From Thauera sp. (GTDB lineage Bacteria; Pseudomonadota; Gammaproteobacteria; Burkholderiales; Rhodocyclaceae): DNA of 29,429 bases. A program made the position numbers and the translations under genes. Under the pieces are notes generated by a model that was not told the DNA's origin, ran no database searches, and saw only the letters and a list, made by a program, of their open reading frames with translations. Shown in pieces: positions 21,021 to 29,429 of the stretch. The DNA lies in NCBI GenBank assembly GCA_023150215.1, contig JAKLLJ010000006.1:1-29429 (forward strand). Reading direction: 5' to 3'. Position 1 is the first letter of the stretch, and the number at the start of each line of letters is the position of its first letter.

Positions 21021-24000
21021 TTACCCCTGGGTAGCCGACGAGGCCGCAGGTGGCACCGCGGTCGTGCGCTGCAGCAAGGCCTCCTTGCCGTCGGCGATGC
21101 TGCGGATGTGCACATCCATCTGGTTGAAGGCGATCTCGACCCCGGCGTCCCGGAAGCGGCGGTCGATCTCGCGGTTGATCTCGTCGATGGCCGCGTTGCG
21201 GTCGGCGAGTTCACGCACATGCACGCGTAGTTCGTGGTCGAGCGTGCTGGCGCCGAAATTCAGCAGGAAAACCAGCGGCTCGGGGTCCTTGAGCACGCGC
21301 GCGTTGGCGGCCGCGATCTCGAGCAACAGCCGGCGCGTCAGTTCAAGGTCGGAACCGTAGGCGACGCCGAGCTTGATCGTCACCCGGGTGATGGTGTCGG
21401 TCAGCGACCAGTTGGTGAGTTCGCCGGTGATGAAGGCCTTGTTGGGCACGATCATCTCCTTGCGGTCGAAGTCGGTGATCGTGGTGGCGCGGATCTGGAT
21501 CCGGCTGACCGTGCCCGAGACGTTGCCGATCGTGACCACGTCGCCGATGCGCAGCGGGCGCTCGAACAGGATGATCAGGCCGGACACGAAGTTGGCGAAG
21601 ATCTCCTGCAGGCCGAAGCCCAGGCCCACCGACAGCGCAGCCACCAGCCACTGCAGCTTGTCCCAGCTCACCCCCAGCGTGCCCAGGGTGGAGGCGATGC
21701 CGACGCCGACGATGACGTAGGACAACAGCGTGGTGATCGCGTACGCGCTGCCCTGCGCGAGCTGCAGGCGCGACAGCACCAAGACCTCGAGCAGGCCGGG
21801 CAGGTTGGTGGCGAGCATGAAGGCGATCGCCGCGATCACCAGCGCGCCGAGCAGATCTGCGAGGCTGATCGGCACCACCGAGGCAGTGTCGCCGCTGCCG
21901 CTGGCGTATTCGTAGAGCGTGATGTTGTCGAGGTAGGACACCACCGTGAGCAGGTCGGCCCACACCCAATACAGCACGACCACGAGCGCGGACAGCAGGG
22001 TCAGGTGGAGCAGGCGCAGCGATTGCTGGTTGATTCGGGCGAGATCGAGGATCGGGCTCTCGAGCGGTGCTTCGCTGTCGGCGCCCTGGCGGCCCTCGCG
22101 CTCGGCGGCTTCGCGGCGTGTGACCGCACGCTTGTAGTCGAGGCGGTGGGCGGCGACCGCGAGCGCGCGCACCAGAATGCCTTCGGCAATGCGCCACAGG
22201 ATGAGCACATACAGCGTGTCGACCAGGCGGCCGGTGAGCTTGAGTGCGGTGTAGTAGTAGCCCATCGCCAGCGCGCCGATGAGCGCGAGCGGCATCAGGC
22301 CGAGCGCGAGGCTGGTAAGCAGGCGTAGCGGCGAGAGGCGGGCGTCTCCTTTCCGGTGCAGCAGTCCGCTGCCGAGCAGCCAGGCCATGGTCGCGTAGCC
22401 GACGAGCAGGATCACGATGCCGAGCACGTCGCTGCCTAGGCTCTCGGGCTGACGCTCGGCGAGGGCGACCACGGCGATCACGGCGACCACGACGATGCCC
22501 AGCTTGCGAGCATTGCGGTGCAGGGCGCGCACGCGCTCGGCGGGCCACTGGAAATGGCGTTCGCCGACACCGCCCGGGATCAGGATGCGGTAGGCGGTGT
22601 GGAACATCAGCCAGGCCTGCGCCATCTGCATCAGCGCCGCGCCCAGGCTGGCGTTCTGGCCGCGCGCGTCCATCTGCAGCGCGATGCCCCCGAGCGCGAG
22701 CAGCAGGCTCACCGGCAGCGCCAGCAGCAGGTTGAGCAGGATCGCCAGCGGAGTGTGCAACTGGCTGTCGCGGCGCACGTAGCCGATGTCGGCGTGCAGG
22801 CTTTCGAGCTTCTCGCGCAGCCAGCGCCGGCGCGAGAACAGGGCGATGCTGAGCAGCAGCACCGGCAGGAACAGGAAGGGCCGCGCCTGCAGGCCGGCCC
22901 ACAGCTCCTGGCTCGCCGACTCCCACGGGATGGCGGAGAACTGCTTGTCGAGCGCCGCCGGCGCCGCCTGCAGCCAGGCGAGGTCGAGCGGGCGGTTGCT
23001 CGGAATCCAGAACATCTGCTCGTCGAGCGTGGTGCGCAGGCGGTCGGCGGTGACCTGGAGCTGGCGCTCGGCGAGCTGCAGCGTGATCGACTGGTTGAGC
23101 ACGGTGTTGAGATCGCGGTTCAAGCGCTCGAGCAGCTCGACGCGGGTGACGAGGAGCGCTGCAAGCGGCTCGCGCAGCGCCGGGTCGGCCTGCCCTTCGG
23201 GCGCTTCGGCCAGCACGCGGTCGATGTAGGCCGCCGGGTTGGCGAGCTGCTCGCGCTGCTTGCTGATTTCGAACTGGTACAGGCGAATGTCGGCGATCTG
23301 CTCGGCGAGCGAGGCGTCGGCAACCGGCGCCGGCAGCGCGCGGCGCTGTTCGAGCAGGATGCGCGACAGCAGGATGCTGCCCTGCAGCACGCCGATCTGC
23401 TCGTCGATCACCGTGCTGCTGCGGTTGAGCGCGTCGAGCTGCTGGCTCACCGCCTGGTTGCGCCGGGTCAGCGTGTTCAGGTGTTCGGTGGTGCGCAGCA
23501 GGTATTGCGAAAGCTCCTGGTTGGCCGCGGCCTCGCGTGCGAGCAGGGCGTCCCAGGTGGTGGTGGCGCGCGCGTCCACCAGCGCCTGCACGGTCTGTTC
23601 GGCCTGCGTGGCGCGGTGCTGGTTGATCGCGTCCTGCAGGGCCCGGGTCGCGGCCTCGAGGTGGTCGAGCTGCTGGCGGGCGAGCTCCTGGCGGGCGAGG
23701 CCGAGGTCGGTCAGCGCGCTGTTGCCGGCAAGCTCCTGGCGACGCAGCGCGACCTGGGCGTCGAGCGCATGCCATTCGGCGGCGAGGGCGTCACGGCGCT
23801 CGGCGCTCAGCGTGCGGGCGTCGCGCCCGGCCTCGCGGCCCGCGGCGAGCGCGGCCTCGATCGCGGTCATGCGCTGCTGGCCATTGCTGATCTCGGTCTG
23901 TGCGCGCTCCGGTCCGGTGCGCGTGCTGACCAGCAGGCTGTTGGCCTCGTCGAGGCGCTTGCGCCAGTCGGATAGCGCACTCTCCTGTTCGGCCAGGCGC

Positions 24001-24356
24001 CGTTCGAGCTCCGCGACCGGGGTGTCGGTCGTGGCGTGGGCGTCCTTGGCGGTGTTGCGCTGCAGGGCGGCGAGCTGGCTGCGCGCCTCGGCGATGCGCG
24101 CCGGCGCCGTGGCGAGAGTGTCCTTGAGGGTGGCGAGTCGTTGGCGGTAGTCGTCGGCGCTCGCCAGGCTGGCCTGGGCCTGTTCGAGCGCCTGCTGGGC
24201 GGCGCGCTGGTCTGCTTCGGGCAGCTTGCGCTCGGCGAGCGTTTCGAGGCGGGCACGGATGTCTTCGGCTGCGGGGCGCGGCGGTGCCTCCGCGGCGGCG
24301 CAGGGCGCCAGCAGCGCGAACAGGAGCAGGAGAAGGAGCTGGATCAACGGGCGCAT
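21021..24356 (-). CDS. mscK: Large mechanosensitive channel of MscK (KefA) type
   Basis: Inner-membrane tension-gated channel releasing ions on osmotic downshock. At 1111 residues it is about the size of E. coli MscK (1120). Signal peptide at residues 1-25 (MRPLIQLLLLLLFALLAPCA), a long periplasmic coiled-coil-rich domain (about 30-480; many Gln/Glu/Ala/Arg heptads), a membrane domain with repeated helices (about 500-880), and the MscS core from about 890: VGLGFGLQEIFANFVSGLII, FERPLRIGDVVTIG, IVPNKAFITGELTNWS, then the cytoplasmic vestibule. The chosen ATG 24356 begins exactly at the signal peptide; the frame remains open upstream. The MscK-versus-MscM (YbiO/YjeP-type) distinction rests on length and architecture. 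Converges with the small membrane-protein gene. Confidence 0.9.
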   Translation of the reverse strand: MRPLIQLLLLLLFALLAPCAAAEAPPRPAAEDIRARLETLAERKLPEADQRAAQQALEQAQASLASADDYRQRLATLKDTLATAPARIAEARSQLAALQRNTAKDAHATTDTPVAELERRLAEQESALSDWRKRLDEANSLLVSTRTGPERAQTEISNGQQRMTAIEAALAAGREAGRDARTLSAERRDALAAEWHALDAQVALRRQELAGNSALTDLGLARQELARQQLDHLEAATRALQDAINQHRATQAEQTVQALVDARATTTWDALLAREAAANQELSQYLLRTTEHLNTLTRRNQAVSQQLDALNRSSTVIDEQIGVLQGSILLSRILLEQRRALPAPVADASLAEQIADIRLYQFEISKQREQLANPAAYIDRVLAEAPEGQADPALREPLAALLVTRVELLERLNRDLNTVLNQSITLQLAERQLQVTADRLRTTLDEQMFWIPSNRPLDLAWLQAAPAALDKQFSAIPWESASQELWAGLQARPFLFLPVLLLSIALFSRRRWLREKLESLHADIGYVRRDSQLHTPLAILLNLLLALPVSLLLALGGIALQMDARGQNASLGAALMQMAQAWLMFHTAYRILIPGGVGERHFQWPAERVRALHRNARKLGIVVVAVIAVVALAERQPESLGSDVLGIVILLVGYATMAWLLGSGLLHRKGDARLSPLRLLTSLALGLMPLALIGALAMGYYYTALKLTGRLVDTLYVLILWRIAEGILVRALAVAAHRLDYKRAVTRREAAEREGRQGADSEAPLESPILDLARINQQSLRLLHLTLLSALVVVLYWVWADLLTVVSYLDNITLYEYASGSGDTASVVPISLADLLGALVIAAIAFMLATNLPGLLEVLVLSRLQLAQGSAYAITTLLSYVIVGVGIASTLGTLGVSWDKLQWLVAALSVGLGFGLQEIFANFVSGLIILFERPLRIGDVVTIGNVSGTVSRIQIRATTITDFDRKEMIVPNKAFITGELTNWSLTDTITRVTIKLGVAYGSDLELTRRLLLEIAAANARVLKDPEPLVFLLNFGASTLDHELRVHVRELADRNAAIDEINREIDRRFRDAGVEIAFNQMDVHIRSIADGKEALLQRTTAVPPAASSATQG

Positions 24357-24564
24357 CGGGGCCGAGACGGGGTGAGGGAAAGCGGGTGGGGAACGGGAAA
24401 GCGGCGGGTGCTGCCGGAATCGGCCGGCGCACGGGCCGAAGTTTAGCCTGCCGCCGGGCGCGAGGCGCGCAGCATAGCGAATGTGGGGTGGCGAAACATT
24501 CGCTTGAATGGATACGCCGTGCCGTCTATGGTGCTGCCTCCACGAGGAGACGGAAAACAACACG

Positions 24565-25758
24565 ATGGACAACCAGATCCAGCGCATGAAGGTGCTCGGT
24601 GCAGGCATCTTCAGCCTGCTGCTTGCGCTCGGGGTGGCGCGTTTCGCCTATACGCCACTGCTGCCGGTCATGCAGGCGCAGGCCGGACTCGGCCTGGCCG
24701 AGGGGGGATGGCTGGCGGCGATCAACTACCTCGGCTACCTCAGCGGTGCGCTGCTCGCGGCCTCGATCAGCGATCTGCTGCTCAAGGACCGCCTGTACCG
24801 CATCGGCATGGTGGTGGCGGTGCTCACCACGGTGATGATGGGGATCAGCACCGATTTCTGGGTGTGGGCGGTGTCGCGCTACCTGGCCGGCCTGTCGAGC
24901 GCGGCGGCGATGCTGCTCGGCACCGGGCTGATCCTGAACTGGCTGATCCGCCACAACCACCGCAGCGAGCTCGGTATCCACTTCGCCGGCATCGGGCTGG
25001 GCATCGCCGGCTGTTCGGTGGCGGTGGCGGTGATGAGCCCGTGGCTTGACTGGCGCGCGCAGTGGTTCGCGCTCACCGCGATCGCCTGCGTGCTGCTGGT
25101 GCCGGCACTGTCCTGGCTGCCGGCGCCCGACACCAGCACGGTCACCCGCAGCGGCGCGCCGATGCATGACAATCCGCCCAGCCCGCTGTTCCTGCGCGTA
25201 TTCATGGCGTCGTACTTCTGCGCCGGGGTGGGCTACGTGATCAGCGCGACCTTCATCGTCGCCATCGTCAACCGCCTGCCCGGGCTGGAGGGCCAGGGTA
25301 GCTGGAGCTTCCTCGCGATCGGTCTCGCTGCGGCGCCGGCCTGCATCGTGTGGGACTTCATCGCCCGTCGCACCGGGGTGCTCAATGCCCTGATCCTCGC
25401 CGCGGTGCTGCAGATCGTCGGCATCCTGCTGCCGGTCGCGGTGGGCGGCATGGCGGGGGCGATCGCCGGCGCCCTGCTCTTCGGCGGCACCTTCATCGGC
25501 ATGGTGAGCCTGGTGCTGACCATGGCCGGACGTTACTACCCGACGCGGCCGGCCAAGATGATGGGCAAGATGACCATCTCCTATGGCGTGGCGCAGATCC
25601 TCGGGCCGACGGTCACCGGCTGGCTGGGCGCGACCTTTGGCAGCTACGCCGGCGGGCTGTGGTTCGCCGCTGCGATGATGGCGCTCGGCACCGCGCTGCT
25701 GCTGGTGCTCAAGGCCGTCGGCCGGCGCGACGCGCTGGCTGAGGCGGGACGTGGCTGA
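24565..25758 (+). CDS. YbfB/YjiJ-family MFS transporter
   Basis: A 397-residue inner-membrane transporter of the major facilitator superfamily. The N-terminal signature GIFSLLLALGVARFAYTPLL (about 13-32) and the LPVMQAQAGL and GYLSGALLAA segments are typical of the YbfB/YjiJ group. About twelve hydrophobic helices are visible, with the cytoplasmic loop in the middle (residues about 190-215, DTSTVTRSGAPMHDNPPSP). The C-terminal half carries RYYPTRPAKMMGKMTISYGV. Substrate unknown. ATG 24565 is preferred over an in-frame upstream ATG at 24508, whose extra 19 residues are Cys-rich and unlike the family; GGAAAA lies about seven bases upstream. Divergent from mscK (208 bases between starts; no clear promoter recognised). 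Confidence 0.9.
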   Translation: MDNQIQRMKVLGAGIFSLLLALGVARFAYTPLLPVMQAQAGLGLAEGGWLAAINYLGYLSGALLAASISDLLLKDRLYRIGMVVAVLTTVMMGISTDFWVWAVSRYLAGLSSAAAMLLGTGLILNWLIRHNHRSELGIHFAGIGLGIAGCSVAVAVMSPWLDWRAQWFALTAIACVLLVPALSWLPAPDTSTVTRSGAPMHDNPPSPLFLRVFMASYFCAGVGYVISATFIVAIVNRLPGLEGQGSWSFLAIGLAAAPACIVWDFIARRTGVLNALILAAVLQIVGILLPVAVGGMAGAIAGALLFGGTFIGMVSLVLTMAGRYYPTRPAKMMGKMTISYGVAQILGPTVTGWLGATFGSYAGGLWFAAAMMALGTALLLVLKAVGRRDALAEAGRG

Positions 25759-25817
25759 GCGGGGGCGACTGTCGAGTGCGGAGTGCGGATGACGGGGGGC
25801 GAGGAGGCGCTGGGAAG

Positions 25818-25919
25818 GTTCGCGGCTGCCGCCGCTCCCACAGACGCCACCGCGCCGGCGGGGATCCCCGGCCTCGGGGGCTGTACGGCCCTCGTGTAGG
25901 AGCGGCGGCAGCCGCGAAC
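25818..25919. repeat. Inverted REP pair, C variant
   Basis: Reverse arm 25818-25842 and forward arm 25895-25919 separated by 52 bases, the longest spacer in the window. Both carry the C variant (GGCTGCC opposite GGCAGCC). The left arm has one change in the head (CTCCCACA instead of CTCCTACA). Located between the MFS gene and convergent nudC. Confidence 0.8.
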
Positions 25920-25960
25920 ACCGTGCCCCGCAGATCATGTCGCGCATTCCCTGCGCTGAC

Positions 25961-25985
25961 GTTCGCGCCTTCCGGCGCTCCTACC
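25961..25985 (-). repeat. Diverged REP-like unit
   Basis: This stretch keeps the GTTCGCG start and CGCTCCTAC end of the reverse REP arm, but its centre reads GCCTTCCGGC, so the hairpin stem differs (GCGCC/GGCGC). It may be a separate REP subtype. A GC hairpin CCGCTCC/GGAGCGG follows at 26001-26018. Confidence 0.5.
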
Positions 25986-26041
25986 AAAACCGTCGCGCTC
26001 CCGCTCCTGCGGGAGCGGCCGCCACTCATGAGCGCTGGCGT

Positions 26042-26838
26042 TCAATTCGCCGGCCTGGGCGGCCACGGTCGATCGTGGCGCAGGCAGAAGTCGCGCAGCA
26101 ACAGGTTGGCCATCGCGTAGCGGATCGGGAACAGCGGCGGCAGCGCGTCCACGTGAAAGAAGCGCGCGTCCTCGATCTCGCCCGGGGCGCACACGATCTC
26201 GCCTGCTTCGTACTCGGCCTGGTAGCCGAGCATCAGCGCGTGCGGGAAGGGCCAGGCCTGGCTGGAAAAATAGCGCAGCGCGCGGATGCGCAACCCGGTC
26301 TCCTCGTGGATCTCGCGGTGCACCGCCTGCTCGGCCGATTCGCCGGCGTCGACGAAGCCGGCGAGCGTGCTGTAGAGCCCGGGTGGGAAGTGCGGCGAGC
26401 GCCCGAGCAGGATCTCCGGGCCACGCTCGACGGCGACGATCACCACCGGCGACACCCGCGGGAAGTGCTCACGGCCGCAGTCCGGTGCGCTGCAGCGCCG
26501 TGCCGGCGGGTCGGTCGTGAGCGTGGTGGGGGCGCCGCAGGCGCCGCAGAAGCGGTGTGCACGGTCGAACTCGAGCAACTCGAGCGCGCGCGCGGCGAGC
26601 GCCAGGGTCGTTGCGGACAGGCTGTCGAGCAGGCTCTTGAGGTGCTGGAATGCGAGCGGCGGCGGCGGCTCGGTGTCGCGGTCATGCACCGGCGGCCGTC
26701 GCCGGCAGCGAAGTCGAGCTGGCGCAGGACCGCGTCCGCAAGCGGCCGGGCAAGCGCCGCTGCGGGAGGCTGGCCCGCGGCGTCCACCAGGAGCTGATGG
26801 CCACGGAAGACGAGAACGATGGGGTTGGCGCGGTGCAT
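26042..26838 (-). pseudogene. nudC: NAD(+) diphosphatase NudC, split by an apparent one-base frameshift
   Basis: Nudix hydrolase that cleaves NAD(H) and removes NAD caps from RNA. The C-terminal part (frame ending at 26042, open from a GTG at 26689) has a zinc ribbon with FCGACG and CSAPDC, a Nudix box (G-x5-E-x7-REIHEETGL) and the NudC marker SSQAWPFPHALM (usual form SQPWPFP). The N-terminal 45 or so residues (MHRANPIVLVFRGHQLLVDA...LDFAAGDG) lie in another frame starting at ATG 26838. The frames meet near 26694-26697. Restoring one C in the minus-strand GGCC there would join them as GDGPPVHDRD, giving about 265 residues, normal for NudC. This may be a real inactivation or a sequencing error. 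A 215-residue product from the GTG start would keep the catalytic half. Divergent from icd. Confidence 0.8.
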
Positions 26839-27119
26839 GACGGTGCGTTCGGAAAGGCGGGGGAGGGCAAGCGCGGACGGTGGGCGCCGGGCTGGGCGCG
26901 CCAGCCGGCCGGGCAGCTTGCCACTGCGCCGGCGTCGGGGAAAGTGCCGGCAGGCGCCTGATCGCCGCCTGCCCGGGGGGCGTGTGCAGGTTTCGATGCC
27001 GGCGCGGTCGCTCAGTGGTATTTTTCCGCCGACTGCGAGCGCGCGGCCCGAGCGCCGCGCCGGCGACAGGGGGTCGCGTGCGGTTGTCGAGACAAGATCT
27101 AAAACACTAGGGGAAATCA
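26839..27119. promoter_or_regulatory. nudC-icd divergent intergenic region
   Basis: 281 bases without a gene. The only structure noted is TTGTC-GA-GACAA at 27084-27095, a short inverted repeat 25 bases before the icd start codon, possibly an operator. The icd ribosome binding site AGGGGAAA lies at 27109-27116. No convincing sigma-70 hexamer pair was identified. Confidence 0.35.
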
Positions 27120-29360
<2,241 letters not shown>

Positions 29361-29372
29361 GGCGGTTGATGT

Positions 29373-29395
29373 GCCGCCGGCCAGCGCCCGGCGGC
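29373..29395 (+). repeat. GC hairpin after icd
   Basis: GCCGCCGG (29373-29380) pairs perfectly with CCGGCGGC (29388-29395), 7-base loop, 12 bases after the icd stop codon. No T-tract follows, so a terminator function is uncertain. Confidence 0.4.
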
Positions 29396-29406
29396 CGGCG
29401 AACCCG

Positions 29407-29429
29407 AAAAGGGGCAGATCGACGAATGC
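29407..29429 (+). other. Possible ribosome binding site and start codon of a truncated downstream gene
   Basis: AAAAGGGG (29407-29414) is followed by an ATG at 29426-29428, the last bases of the window. Spacing of 11 is slightly long. Only one codon is visible, so nothing can be said of the product. Confidence 0.25.

Noticed and set aside
26001..26018. GC hairpin near the nudC stop as a terminator
   Set aside because: A perfect 7-bp stem exists but no T-tract follows on either strand, and it lies beside REP-like sequence, so it is more likely a repeat remnant.

Overview
The window is high-GC bacterial chromosome with GC-rich third codon positions. It most resembles a betaproteobacterium of the Rhodocyclales (Thauera/Azoarcus-like). 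That placement is inference from gene content (monomeric isocitrate dehydrogenase, tctCBA with tctDE, a Porin_4-type porin) and from the GTAG-headed REP repeats; no rRNA is present to confirm it. No tRNA, insertion sequence, prophage block or CRISPR array was seen.

Left part (1-9223): the start of prfC (RF3, minus strand, running off the left edge), an OsmB-like lipoprotein, fumC, then a divergent cdaR followed by a glycerate kinase, which looks like a compact sugar-diacid/glycerate module with a candidate CdaR operator between the two genes. Next come an AEC-family permease, an uncharacterised exported protein, and a three-part cell-wall hydrolase (GH19-like domain, SH3-like domain, Cys/His amidase-like domain).

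Central part (9262-19131): a tricarboxylate-uptake region. It holds tctC-tctB-tctA (binding protein and two membrane subunits), a YciA-type thioesterase, an outer-membrane porin, the sensor kinase/response regulator pair tctE/tctD, a divergent orphan solute-binding protein, and an AbrB-family membrane protein. The promoters of tctC, the porin and the orphan binding protein (shared with tctD) all carry the same element, two GAAAG half-sites exactly 11 bp apart. This is a strong candidate TctD operator and ties outer-membrane entry, periplasmic capture, inner-membrane transport and sensing into one regulon. The response-regulator frame has no stop at its expected end and appears to lack one base.

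Right part (19181-29429): an Old Yellow Enzyme-family flavin oxidoreductase, a small membrane protein, a large MscK-type mechanosensitive channel, a YbfB/YjiJ-family MFS transporter, nudC split by an apparent one-base frameshift, and a complete monomeric NADP-type isocitrate dehydrogenase gene (icd). The window ends at a possible start codon of a further gene.

Repeats: at least eleven copies or remnants of one REP element (GTAG head plus a GC-rich hairpin) sit only between genes, mostly as inverted pairs (REPIN-like) and mostly between converging genes.
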